Assembly (NCBI GenBank): GCA_964434865.1
Contig: CAYSWV010000003.1
Span: 107,397 to 171,396 of the forward strand
Length of the DNA: 64,000 nt
Direction of reading: 5' to 3'
Source: CAYSWV01 sp964434865
GTDB lineage: Bacteria; Cyanobacteriota; Cyanobacteriia; Thermostichales; Thermostichaceae
Shown: one piece after another, positions 25,869-35,900 of the stretch
How the letters are laid out: every line of letters begins with the position of its first letter
Position numbering within the stretch: the first letter of the stretch is position 1
The notes under the pieces: model-generated
What the model was told of the DNA's origin: nothing
Database searches by the model: none
The model's input: the letters and a program-made list of their open reading frames with translations, nothing else
Made by a program: the position numbers and the translations under genes

Positions 25869-27128
25869 TCAGGCATTTCTAATTTGGACTGGCATCACTA
25901 GATATCGAAGCTGCATCGCTCCTAGGGGTTGCAACACAACAGGTTGGGTAGCTCCATTCATAGATATCTTCACATCTTGCGTATTGATTACCTTGAGTGC
26001 ATCCAGTAGGTATTTCACATTAAAGGCAATGTCTATATCATCACCAGAGAATTGAATCGGTAGAGCCTCTTGACCACTACCCACATCTGGGGCCTCTGTG
26101 CTGATCCGTAAGGTTTGTTCAGATTTGGATAGACTAAACTTTAAAATGTCATTTTTCTGAGCTGCAAAGACTCCAATGCGTTCCAATACTTCAATTAGAG
26201 GTTTTCGTTCAACTGTAATTGTTCGTTCAAATTCAGAGGGAAGTAAGCGATTATAGTCTGGATATTGGCCATCTAGCAGGCGGCTGGTAATGAGATGACG
26301 CTCTAACCCAAATTGGACCTGACTGTGATCAAATCGGAGTGAGAGTGTTGAGGCAGATTGACTGTTTAGGATCCGATCGAGCTCACGAACTGTTCGCAGG
26401 GGAATCGTAAACTCAAGCCGACCTGTTGGTTGTACTATGCTGGGACCACCGTCTTCAGTGTCAGGGATTAGTGGCGTTTTCACTGTGGCCAGGCGGTGAC
26501 CATCAGTAGCCGCAAACTCCAACATAGGTTCTTCGTCAGTGAGCAGTTTAACGTGAACACCTGTTAAAATTTGCTTGGTTTCGTCAGTAGAAGCTGCAAA
26601 GAGAGTTTGACTGAAACCTTGTAATAAACTTTCAACTAGAAGTTCAACATGCTCTTGAGACAGAATATCAGGTAATGCGGGGTATTCATCAGCCGATAAA
26701 GTATGCACATGATACTGGCCTGTTCCACACTGTAGGTGCATCTGATCCGACGAGTCTGTCTGGTCTAATGTTACGTCAAGATTGGGTAGACGACTGACGA
26801 TATCTCCTAGAAGCTTAGCAGGTAACGTAGTGCGGCCCCCTGAAATAACCTGAGCTTCAAATTCACTTCGAATACCTAAATTCAAATCAAATGCAGTTAG
26901 TGAAACTCGGTTGGTGACGGGATCAGCTTCTAGCAGCACATTAGCCAACACTGGCATCGCAGGCCGACTAGCCACAGCTCGACTCACTGATCCTAGATTT
27001 TGATTGAGGTCTGTTTTTTGACAGACTAGCTTGATCGGGTTGGTCGGTTGTACACCCTGATCAATCCCATCCGTAGCTTCATTTTCTGATGGCGATAGTG
27101 CTTCGTCGGTGATGGGTGAACTAACCAT
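25869..27128 (-). CDS. dnaN: DNA polymerase III sliding clamp (beta subunit)
   Basis: 419 residues. The family body starts at IKLVCQKTDLNQNLGSVSRAVASRPAMPVLANVLLEAD and runs through three clamp domains to the ending LRYLVMPVQIRNA, typical of DnaN. The clamp encircles DNA and tethers polymerase III. Compared with most cyanobacterial DnaN proteins, which start MKLVC-like, this one has about 31 extra acidic N-terminal residues; no ATG, GTG or TTG closer to the conserved start is visible. The 0.67 kb region directly upstream carries the DnaA-box cluster, the usual dnaN-oriC arrangement in cyanobacteria. Confidence 0.96.
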   Translation of the reverse strand: MVSSPITDEALSPSENEATDGIDQGVQPTNPIKLVCQKTDLNQNLGSVSRAVASRPAMPVLANVLLEADPVTNRVSLTAFDLNLGIRSEFEAQVISGGRTTLPAKLLGDIVSRLPNLDVTLDQTDSSDQMHLQCGTGQYHVHTLSADEYPALPDILSQEHVELLVESLLQGFSQTLFAASTDETKQILTGVHVKLLTDEEPMLEFAATDGHRLATVKTPLIPDTEDGGPSIVQPTGRLEFTIPLRTVRELDRILNSQSASTLSLRFDHSQVQFGLERHLITSRLLDGQYPDYNRLLPSEFERTITVERKPLIEVLERIGVFAAQKNDILKFSLSKSEQTLRISTEAPDVGSGQEALPIQFSGDDIDIAFNVKYLLDALKVINTQDVKISMNGATQPVVLQPLGAMQLRYLVMPVQIRNA

Positions 27129-27240
27129 GCCTCAATTCAGACCTCGACAAACCGGCAACATGCAACATCCTACATCGGCTTCAGGGAAATCGATCCCCTG
27201 TTGGTGAGTAAAATTTTTGTGTTTCCTTATCTGAGGTTTT

Positions 27241-27690
27241 AACGGCTGTTACTAATAAATATATATAGATCTAGTAGTAGTAGATGGTTGTGGAAACTGT
27301 GGAAATTGGGCCGCAATTCCTGACGGACTAAGCCTTTGACTCAGGTTGGAGTCTGTGGAAAAACTGTGGATAAAAAGAGGGGTTTTCCACAAGGTATAAA
27401 TACCTGTTAATAAGTAGGGGGGATTTTCCACAAGTTTTCCACAGTTTTTCGAGGTTTTCCACAGCTTTTCCACATGAGCTTTGTCAGGAGATCTTGACAA
27501 ATTTACAAAACTTAAAGTACATATAGTGCTCTGATCAAACGTTGATCAAATTTGCCCACCATATGTGGATAACGCAGAAAAACTGGGGAAAAGGTTAATA
27601 GGACGAAAAAAGGAGGTTTTCCACAGGCACTTCAGGTTTGGTATTTCGAAATACGTCGTGATCAGGAATGGGTGGAGAGCCTGTGGATCA
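27241..27690. other. oriC: Candidate replication origin (oriC) with DnaA-box cluster
   Basis: Within a 667-base gene-free stretch upstream of dnaN I count seven perfect cyanobacterial DnaA boxes TTTTCCACA or complement (27354, 27383, 27424, 27435, 27455, 27466, 27617) and two TTATCCACA-type boxes (27365, 27564). One-mismatch copies start at 27289, 27298 and 27682. Five boxes crowd within 27383-27474 in one orientation. AT-rich segments next to the cluster (27249-27275 and 27498-27530) could be the unwinding element. Box density and dnaN adjacency match known cyanobacterial origins; function itself is inferred. Confidence 0.88.
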
Positions 27691-27795
27691 CTTGAGGACA
27701 CCTAAGCAAAGGCGCTGTTTGGAGGTTCCCTCTGCAGGTATCGTTGGGACTTGTTATTGTATCGGTTTTAGCTTAACTGTCTAGGGGATCTAAGA

Positions 27796-28119
27796 CTAAA
27801 GTTTGACAGCTGTACCTGTGGCCGTAGCCATAACTAAGACCCCTTTTTGATCGACGTTTATGGTGCTGGTGTTGAATCGGATCCCCACGACCCCGTCAGC
27901 ATTGATTCGTCGAGCTCGCTGTTCTAACTCTTGAAGGCTTTCCTTGTGGGCTTTTTCGAATAGCTCTTCATAGGCCCCTGTGCGACCGCCAACTACATCT
28001 CGGATCCCTGCAAAAAAGTCACGAAAGGCGTTACTACCAAACACGACTTCAGCTGTAACAACCCCTAAATACTCACGAATTTCTCGATTTTGTAAGACAT
28101 CGGTAGTGGAGAGCAGCAT
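27796..28119 (-). CDS. YbjQ/UPF0145 family protein
   Basis: 107 residues: MLLSTTDVLQNREIREYLGVV, a short helical middle with GGRTGAYEELFEKAHKESLQELEQRA, and the ending DGVVGIRFNT with VLVMATATGTAV. This is the UPF0145 (YbjQ) pattern, a small pentameric protein of unknown role sometimes described as heavy-metal-binding-like. The ATG at 28119 has GAGGT six bases upstream. It flanks the origin and is followed upstream by the AI-2E family gene on the same strand, 41 bases away. Confidence 0.88.
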   Translation of the reverse strand: MLLSTTDVLQNREIREYLGVVTAEVVFGSNAFRDFFAGIRDVVGGRTGAYEELFEKAHKESLQELEQRARRINADGVVGIRFNTSTINVDQKGVLVMATATGTAVKL

Positions 28120-28160
28120 AGTTAACCTCAACAGGATAGTTTATGTTTAGCTTGGCATGG

Positions 28161-29321
28161 TTAACCCGCACTTGGCCCATTCGGAGACTTTAAATCTGAC
28201 GGTGGATTCACCGTTACTAGTCCTCCCGTAATGTCTGAGATCGGGTCTGAGTTTACATCTGTAAAATTGGCTGCTTCTGTGGCCAACTTGGGTTGAATAT
28301 ACAAGTTTTCTAACAGGACAGCGGCCCCTGCAACCCAGGGGGGGACAATTAGAGCTCCAATAATGCCCAGTAACTGAGTCCCAGCAATGACGGCTAGTAG
28401 CTGGTATAAAGGGTGGACCTTGACAGACGATCCCACTAACAACGGATCTAGCACATAGGTTTCTAGATTTTGAATCACTAGATAGAGTAACAACACCCAA
28501 AAGAAGGTGATCCCACCTTGAGCAATTGCCACCACCAGAGCGGGTAATGATCCTAAAACCGGCCCGACAAAAGGAATTAAATTAGTAAACCCTGCAATGA
28601 CACCCAGAGCGAGGGCAAACTCTGACAAGCCTACTAAACGCAAACCGACGGTAATGGCAATACCTAAGATGCCAGATACAACCACTCGACCTTGAATATA
28701 GCCCCCCATACGTTGGCTGACGGGTTCAATTTGATCTTCTAATCGTTTATCCCAGGGATACGGGAAAATACTGACGACTCCTTTTAATAGTGAGCGGCTA
28801 CCCGCAATCATGTAACCCGAGATAAATAAAGCCAAGATCAAGTTAATCAGGCCCCCCACTAGACCACGGGTAAGACCCACAGAGCGGATTAACAATTGTT
28901 GTAGAGAGCGAATAAAGGCGCCTGTTAAACCCTGGGTATCAACTAACTGCTCTAATAAACCGGGCTCAGCTACACCCAATCGAGCTACCCAATCTTCAAA
29001 GATCAAACGTAATTCTTCTAAGTAAGCAGGTAAACTTTGGGTCAATCGTTGAATTTGGGTCACCACGGTTGGACCAATGAGTAAGCCTACCCCGGTTAAA
29101 CCGGCAATTAAGATCAAATAGACTAAAACTGCAGCGAGCCAGCGGGGGATCCGTAGTCGTTCGGCCCCATTGACAATTGGCCCGATAGTGGCAGCAATGA
29201 CAACTGAGATCATTAACGTGACGATGAGACTCCGTAGTTGCCAGAGGAGTAAGACAACTAAAACTGCTATAGCAATCAGCCACAGCCCTGGAAAGGTAAT
29301 CGTAATGCGCGATCTGGACAT
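28161..29321 (-). CDS. AI-2E family (PerM-type) transporter
   Basis: 386 residues with about eight hydrophobic segments, starting SRITITFPGLWLIAIAVLVVLLLWQLRSLI. The family region near LVGLSEFALALGVIAGFTNLIPFVGPVLGSLPALVVA is clear, and the ending contains HPLYQLLAVIAGTQLLGIIGAL. Members range from AI-2 exporters to Na+/H+ antiporters; the substrate cannot be deduced. I start at 29321 because GAGGT lies five bases upstream; 29336 is possible. A soluble 45-residue tail follows the last helix. Confidence 0.88.
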   Translation of the reverse strand: MSRSRITITFPGLWLIAIAVLVVLLLWQLRSLIVTLMISVVIAATIGPIVNGAERLRIPRWLAAVLVYLILIAGLTGVGLLIGPTVVTQIQRLTQSLPAYLEELRLIFEDWVARLGVAEPGLLEQLVDTQGLTGAFIRSLQQLLIRSVGLTRGLVGGLINLILALFISGYMIAGSRSLLKGVVSIFPYPWDKRLEDQIEPVSQRMGGYIQGRVVVSGILGIAITVGLRLVGLSEFALALGVIAGFTNLIPFVGPVLGSLPALVVAIAQGGITFFWVLLLYLVIQNLETYVLDPLLVGSSVKVHPLYQLLAVIAGTQLLGIIGALIVPPWVAGAAVLLENLYIQPKLATEAANFTDVNSDPISDITGGLVTVNPPSDLKSPNGPSAG

Positions 29322-29471
29322 CGTAGACCTCAGCATAACAGCTGGAATAGCACCTAAAAATCGGGTCAGCTGATCTAGCCTAACCCGACAAGGACATCAA
29401 TTCAGATAAGCTGGAATCGCAACTAGTAGCCGATCATGACACCAATGACGACTCAAGCCTCTCTACCGCAA

Positions 29472-30761
29472 TTAAGGCTGCACAGCTGAGCGTGAAGCAA
29501 TACGGTGGGCTGACTGGATCAAGTGAGGATCACCGCTACCTGTTGACTGCCATAGCATCAGGGCTTTTTCTAGATCATCACTGGCTTGAGCTCGGGTCTG
29601 AGACATGTGGAAACCAGCAACAGCACGATGGTAGTAGGCTTCTGGACGATAAGGATGATCATGAATGACGACACTAAGCATTTCAAAAGCTCGATCCCAT
29701 TGTCTTAGGGAGATATGGAGTTGGCCTAGAACGAGTCGTACATCTGCTCTCTCATTGGAGTCGGTGGCTAGAGCTAAAGCCTGGTAAGCAGAACTGAGGG
29801 CAGACTTGAGATGAAGAGTATCGCCCATGCCATGCATAATCTGAGCCCGCTGTAGATGCGTTTCTAACGTTTCGGAGCTAAGAGACTCAGCTTGATGAAG
29901 ATCGGAGAGGGCCTGGGTCCAATCTCGTTGATACCGATAGACCTGGCTTCTCAATAAATAAAATTCAGGTTGATCCGAGTTGAGTGCAATTGAAATATTC
30001 AGGTCAGTTAAGGCCAAGTCTAAAAGAGCTGCAATTTCGGTTGATGACTTCGGTTCGAGCCGATAGTTAGACATTTCGTGCCAGTAGAAGTAGGCTCGCT
30101 CATAGTAAAGGTAAGCATTAGAGCCATCGGTTTCAATAGATTGATCAATAGAGTTTAACCACTCTGAAGTTTGCCATGCGTAGTGAGTGGCCTGATTTTG
30201 AGTGTCCCAGTCTTGAATTCGCTGGGCTTGTAATAAGTGCTCCTGAGCGCTGCTTACCTCACCTTTGAGGCGTAAGATGTCTGAACGCTCAGCCCATAAC
30301 TCTGCATTCAGAGGATTAAGGGTAAGGGCTGTTTGTTGGGCTACTAAAGCAGCCTCAAAATGGCCTTGCTTGACTTCTAGTTGAGCCAATTCATGCCATA
30401 ACTCTGAATTTTGCCGATCATAGATTAATGCGGTATGAATATCACCTACGGCTGCAGCCCAATCCCCCTTCATGTCATAGGCTTGAGCACGGAGAGAAAG
30501 AGCACGAACATTACCTGGATCGAGGTCAAGCGCACGGCTGAGTTTGACAATCGCACAGTTGCACTGACCTGCATTGAGATGAGCTTCACCAAGATTGATC
30601 AAAGTTTCGACGGCCGCTAGATCAGCGACGGGGGCCACATCTATCTGACTCGTTTCATAGGTGGGTGCTGGAGTTGGAGCCTCAGTTTTTGAAGGTAGAG
30701 ACTGCCAGATGCTGATACCAGCTAAGGCTGCCAGTGCCAGGATAACGTTAGGCTTAACCAT
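29472..30761 (-). CDS. TPR-repeat protein with N-terminal membrane anchor
   Basis: About 429 residues. A hydrophobic N-terminal helix (VILALAALAGISIW) anchors or exports the protein, then tandem TPR units run over nearly the whole length, for example LINLGEAHLNAGQCNCAIVKLSRALDLDPGN and ALVAQQTALTLNPLNAELWAERSDIL. TPR arrays are protein-binding scaffolds; no catalytic domain is seen. The start could be the ATG at 30839, which adds 26 residues before the helix. It is divergent from the RND efflux pair, with a palindrome between them. Confidence 0.82.
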   Translation of the reverse strand: MVKPNVILALAALAGISIWQSLPSKTEAPTPAPTYETSQIDVAPVADLAAVETLINLGEAHLNAGQCNCAIVKLSRALDLDPGNVRALSLRAQAYDMKGDWAAAVGDIHTALIYDRQNSELWHELAQLEVKQGHFEAALVAQQTALTLNPLNAELWAERSDILRLKGEVSSAQEHLLQAQRIQDWDTQNQATHYAWQTSEWLNSIDQSIETDGSNAYLYYERAYFYWHEMSNYRLEPKSSTEIAALLDLALTDLNISIALNSDQPEFYLLRSQVYRYQRDWTQALSDLHQAESLSSETLETHLQRAQIMHGMGDTLHLKSALSSAYQALALATDSNERADVRLVLGQLHISLRQWDRAFEMLSVVIHDHPYRPEAYYHRAVAGFHMSQTRAQASDDLEKALMLWQSTGSGDPHLIQSAHRIASRSAVQP

Positions 30762-30896
30762 GATCTCACGTCTAGATAAGGGGATGAGTCTAGCGTAATC
30801 GTTGACTATGCGGCTGTCCAGCTTCTGAAACAAGATCATGACTCACACTATCTGACTCCGATGGCATCACTTGAGAGTGGCTTCTATACGCTCTCT

Positions 30897-30910
30897 TAAC
30901 TGATCAGTTA
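30897..30910. promoter_or_regulatory. Perfect 14-bp palindrome TAACTGATCAGTTA
   Basis: Self-complementary over all 14 bases, in the 244-322-base divergent promoter region between the TPR gene and the RND efflux operon. Size and place suit a dimeric repressor site for the efflux genes. The centre TGATCA also reflects the GATC bias of this genome, so chance is not excluded. Confidence 0.4.
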
Positions 30911-31083
30911 GGTAACCCATGATTTAATTTAGCAAGTATCCCTATCGCTACTAGGCCAATGGTTGAGGTAGTCAAAATACAAGTAAGTTTCTATCAATCT
31001 TAAGAGTTTCTGAGGTTTCGCCTGACTTCGTGAAGGTGCCTTAACATTATCTTATCTGAACACCCTCTTGAACCCATAACCCA

Positions 31084-32889
31084 ATGAGTACTGATCATCG
31101 TCATGGAGGTGAGCCCATATCTCCTCAGTCAAGGTCAGGTGAAGAAGGCACTTCATCTAACCCGGCCAGCCGTTCAAGCTCTGACACCGTCCCATGTGAA
31201 GCAACTGACTCTACGATAGAGGCTGCCACAGAGACCGAGTCTACCTCAGATGCTCTGGGTGTAGAGGTTGTTTCAATTGACTCAACATTGACTTCATCTC
31301 CTCAGGTCAGGAAATCCATCTGGCCAGCCTTGGCTTTAATCATGATCGTGATTAGTGGACTGGTGGGTTGGCGTGCTTTGACCCTCTGGCAGGATTCAGC
31401 AGAGCAGCCATCTACTCTATCTGAGGCTCCAGCTGCCAATCCCAAGCTCTCTGTTCGAGTAGCTGAGGCGGTTACTGCTCCGATCCAGGGGTGGGTTACT
31501 AGTGATGGGCAAGTTCAGGCTACTCGAGGTAAGCACCTGCTCTTTGAGGCTAGTGGAGAAATCACATACTTAGCCAAAATCGACGGTCGTGATCTGCGCG
31601 AGGGGGATTTTGTGGGTGCTGGACAGTTACTAGCAACCATTGATGATCGAACCTATCAGTCCGATATTCGTGCGGCTCAAGCGCAGTTAGTGGTAGCGCA
31701 AGAAACCAAAAGTCAAACAGAAGCCATGCTAGCTCAGGCTCAATCCAACTTAAGGGCGGCAGAATCCGATTTGGCCCTAGCCCAAGTTGAGTATGAACGT
31801 CGTGTGGCTCTTTATGATGTTGAATTGGCTCAAGCTCAGGCCAATCTTGTCTCAGCTGAATCTGATTTGAATCTAGCTCAGTCTGAATATAAGCGTCGCC
31901 AAGAGCTGTTTGAAGAGGGAGCTATTCCTGAGAGTGAAGTAGATGTATACAGCAACCAGGTGAATCAAGCTCAAGCAGCGTTAGAAGTCACCCAACAAGC
32001 TCTCACGAAAACTGAAACAGCTGCGTCCAGTGAAATTGATGTTTATCAAAATCGGGTGGATCAAGCAGAAGCCAATTTGCAGGTAGCTCGGGAATCGGTT
32101 AACTCAGCTGAAGACGATGTGCGGACGGCAGTGGCAGGTGTTGAGGTAGAAGCAGCTCGCTTAAACAATGCTGAAGTGGCTCAGGAGGATACTGAATTGG
32201 TGGCTCCCATTGATGGTGTGGTGGCTTATCTCAATATTCGTGAAGGTGATTATTGGACCACACAACGAGTTCAGGGCGGCACTGATTACCAGAGTGTGGT
32301 TGAGTCGGTACCCATCATTATTGTTGATCCCAATGAATTAGAAGTTGTGGTGGAGTTTCCAGCCTTTGAAGGATCTCAATTGTCACCAGGTCAAACAGCT
32401 TACATTGTGCCTGATGAATTAATGAGCCAGGCCTCGGTGAGTGGTTTAACCAATCAAACCCTCCTTAATCTAGCCACTGCAGAAGGGACTCTGTTTTCTG
32501 TGAATCCTGCTGTGACTCCTGGTGGGCGAGCGACAGAGGTGCGCATCAAGATTACTGAGGGTGTGGATAATTTACGAGTCGGCGCCAATGTTTCGGTTTG
32601 GATTGAAGCCCAGACTAACCCCAATGCAACGGTCATCCCGCTTGGGACAGTTGTTTTTCGAGAACGGATCCCCTACATTTTTGTGGTTGATCCCAAAACT
32701 CAAACGGTAGAGCAACGCCAGGTTGAGGGGGGAATTGAAGGTCTCAATGTCATTGAAGTTCGTTCTGGCATAGATCCAGGAGAACTCGTGGTCACCGAAG
32801 GTGGTAATCGCTTGGTGGTCGGAGCTGCTGTTGAAATTGTTGATTCTGTTAGTAGTGGGGGTCTAGATCTAGCTGATGAAGTTAATTGA
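31084..32889 (+). CDS. RND efflux periplasmic adaptor (HlyD/MFP family)
   Basis: 601 residues. A Ser/Thr/Glu-rich cytosolic head of about 75 residues is followed by one membrane helix (WPALALIMIVISGLVGW), a biotinyl-lipoyl half-motif (GQVQATRGKHLLFEASGEITYL), and a very long alpha-hairpin coiled coil (about 195-365) with repeated AQAQANLVSAESDLNLAQ units. The second half-motif LVAPIDGVVAYLNIREGDYW and beta-barrel domain complete the adaptor. It connects the RND pump to an outer-membrane channel. The stop codon is 15 bases before the pump ATG, so they form an operon. Confidence 0.92.
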   Translation: MSTDHRHGGEPISPQSRSGEEGTSSNPASRSSSDTVPCEATDSTIEAATETESTSDALGVEVVSIDSTLTSSPQVRKSIWPALALIMIVISGLVGWRALTLWQDSAEQPSTLSEAPAANPKLSVRVAEAVTAPIQGWVTSDGQVQATRGKHLLFEASGEITYLAKIDGRDLREGDFVGAGQLLATIDDRTYQSDIRAAQAQLVVAQETKSQTEAMLAQAQSNLRAAESDLALAQVEYERRVALYDVELAQAQANLVSAESDLNLAQSEYKRRQELFEEGAIPESEVDVYSNQVNQAQAALEVTQQALTKTETAASSEIDVYQNRVDQAEANLQVARESVNSAEDDVRTAVAGVEVEAARLNNAEVAQEDTELVAPIDGVVAYLNIREGDYWTTQRVQGGTDYQSVVESVPIIIVDPNELEVVVEFPAFEGSQLSPGQTAYIVPDELMSQASVSGLTNQTLLNLATAEGTLFSVNPAVTPGGRATEVRIKITEGVDNLRVGANVSVWIEAQTNPNATVIPLGTVVFRERIPYIFVVDPKTQTVEQRQVEGGIEGLNVIEVRSGIDPGELVVTEGGNRLVVGAAVEIVDSVSSGGLDLADEVN

Positions 32890-32904
32890 TTGAGTGTGAC
32901 AACC

Positions 32905-35900
32905 ATGAAAACTGAAGATAAGCACCAACTGCAAACAACAACTAACTCTTCTATAACTGAACCCAGACCAAAGGTAGTTAAGGCCCATCCGCTGGCCCAA
33001 TTTTTCTTTACTCGTCAGATTTTTGGTATCCTACTGACCTTTTTAATTGTGATGGGTGGTATTATGGGCTACCTATCTATGGTTAAGGAATCTGATCCAG
33101 ATATTAAAATTGCCCAGGCCAGAATCACCACAGAATGGCCAGGCACTGATGCCGAAACGATTGAAAATCAGGTTACCAATGAACTGGAAGAGGAGATCAA
33201 GTCTGTTCAGGGGCTAAAAAGTATCAAAAGTGCTACGTTTAATTCCTTTTCGCTGATTAATGTTGAGTTTAGGGCTGAGGCCCCCGTCTCGGAGTCTATT
33301 CAGCTACTCCGCGGTAAAGTTGATGATGCTGAACCGGAACTTCCTCCTGAATCAGAGGGTCGAAACCAACCTGAATTTGAACAAATATCGGCTCAAGATC
33401 AACCGATTTTGACATTGGCTTTATCTGGAGATAACTTAGACCCGGCGGTGTTGAGTCGGGCGGCTCTGGATTTACAAAATGAATTAGAGTCTGTCAGCAA
33501 TGTGAGGGAAATTAACCTATCGGGTGAGCGAGAAGAAGTGATTCATATTCAAATGATTCCAAATCGCTTGCAAACATTGGGCATCTCACCTACAACCGTC
33601 AGAACTGCAGTTCAAACTAGTAATGCTGATGCTTCATGGGATTTAGTGCGAGACGATGCCCTTGGTGCTCAAGTGCGTCTCTATGGCAAGTTTAGATCCC
33701 TGGAAGATTTAAAACAATTACCAGTAGCCCGTTTAAATGAAAATCGGGTTGTGCGTTTACAAGAAGTAGCTGATGTCCGTCGTGATCTAGAACGAGAGGA
33801 AAATCGGGCTTTCTTGAGTTGGATGGGGGGTGACTTTCAGCCTGCGATTAATCTTGATGTCGTCAAAGTTGCAGGGAGCGACTCCATTCAGGTCGTAGAA
33901 GATACTCTAACGGCTGTTGCCACGGCTCAGCAAAATCCTGAGATCTGGCCGTTTGGGATGGAGTATCAAGTCCTGAGTAATGATGCAGACACGATCAGAG
34001 ATGACCTCTTTAATCTAGGGAGTAATGTTTTTCAAGCTTCTATCTGTGTCTTTGTGGTTCTATTCTTTGCGCTTACCTGGCGAGAGGCCATTATGGCGGG
34101 TTTAGCTATCCCGCTCACCTTTTTAGCTGCCATTTTTGTGTTGTGGTTGGGGGGACAAACCCTCAATAGCATGGTGCTGGTCGGTATGATCTTGGCCTTG
34201 GGCCTCTTGGTGGATGTCTTTATCCTCATGTTAGAAGGTTTGCACGAAGGGATCTTTAATCAAGGCCTTGGGTTTTCTCAAGCCGCTCTTCGAGCCGTAC
34301 AAACTTATGCCGGACCTGCTTTTGCGGGGCAGTTAACCACGATTCTGGCTATGGCCCCCTTAATGGCGATTTCAGGGACTATGGGTAAGTTTGTCCGTCT
34401 GATCCCAATCAGTGCCATTACCTGCTTGGTTTTGAGTTACATTTTGGCTCTTCACGTTGTGGTGCCTTTGTCTAAATTCTTGCTAGACCGGAAATCCGGG
34501 GGTGGCCATCAAGCTACCTTTATTGACCGGTTGACAGAACAGGTTGCAGAACAGTTTGCGTCTTGGAGTTTAGACTACACGGTTTCAAGTCGGTTGGTGG
34601 CCCGTATCTGGACATTTGGAGCTATGGCTCTGTTTGTGGGATCGGTCTTTCTGTTTAGCACGCTACCAGGCAGTTTATTCCCAGACACCGATGGTCGCAA
34701 ACTGAGTGTGAATGTTGAACTACCCCCTAGTGCTACTCTCGATCGCTCTCAAGAAGTGGCTGATAGTTTGGGCCATGTTCTGCAGCAATATCGTGATTCA
34801 GATGGCAATTTAGTATTTGAAAGTGTGGTTAAGTTAGCTGGTACACGCAGTAACCTAGTTAATACGGGCGAACTTAAACCGGGTAATGCTGATTACTTTG
34901 TGGGGATCTCTGGTATTTTTGTCCCCCGATCTGAACGTCAGCAAGACTCCTTTGTGTATGCCAGTGACTTACAAACCGATTTGAATGCAATATTACAGCA
35001 ATATCCTGGAGCCACCCTATCAGTCCAATATGAACGGGCCGGGGGATCTGAAGATCCGATTCAGATCGAGCTCAGTGGTACTGATATGGAGAGACTCAGG
35101 GATATTTCCAATGAGGTTCAAATCTTACTGCGGGATATCCCAGGTACCATTGATGTCCGTGATGATTTAGGCAACTTGCGAAGTGACTATAAGCTAGTTC
35201 CCAGACGCGAGGCCCTCAATTTCTATGGTTTAAGTCACGATGATCTAGCGGCTCAAGGTCGATTGTTAATGATTGACAATCAGATTGGGGATTTTGCTTT
35301 AGGTAGTGGGGAAGATGATCTGGAGATTCGCCTCAGTACAGCTTGGCCATCCCGAGATGGAGCCGTGGGGGGACCTTCGCGATTAGATGAGTTTTCCACC
35401 ATTCAATTTATTACACCTGATGGTAGAACGATTCCAGCCTCAGCTGTTCTGGAGCGAGATGAAGGGGCGGTTCCCCTATCGATTACTCATCGTGATTCTG
35501 AGAGAACGGTCACTATCTTTGCCAAAAACCAACCTGGATCCGATATTTATGACAGTACGATTTTGGCCCAACTCACACCCAAGCTAGATGAATTAAGTCA
35601 GACCTGGCCGGTTGGATATGACTATCGCTATGGCGGTGATGCTGAAACTCAGGGAGAAACTTTCCAGTCTGCTGGCCAAATGTTGGTGGTGGCAATCTTT
35701 TTAGTCTTCGCGGTGTTGGTGCTGCAGTTTGGATCCTACACGCAACCGGTAATCATTATGTTGACGATCCCGTTTGCTTTGATTGGAACCTTCACTGGCT
35801 TCTACTTGTTTCAAATTCCATTTTCATTCCCCGCTATGATTGGCATTATTTCTCTAACAGGTATTGTCGTGAATGATGCCATTGTCATGGTAGAAACTAT

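Noticed and set aside
28147..28500. 117-codon frame inside the AI-2E family gene
   Set aside because: A shadow of the real gene in another frame, with Cys/Arg-rich sequence that has no protein character.
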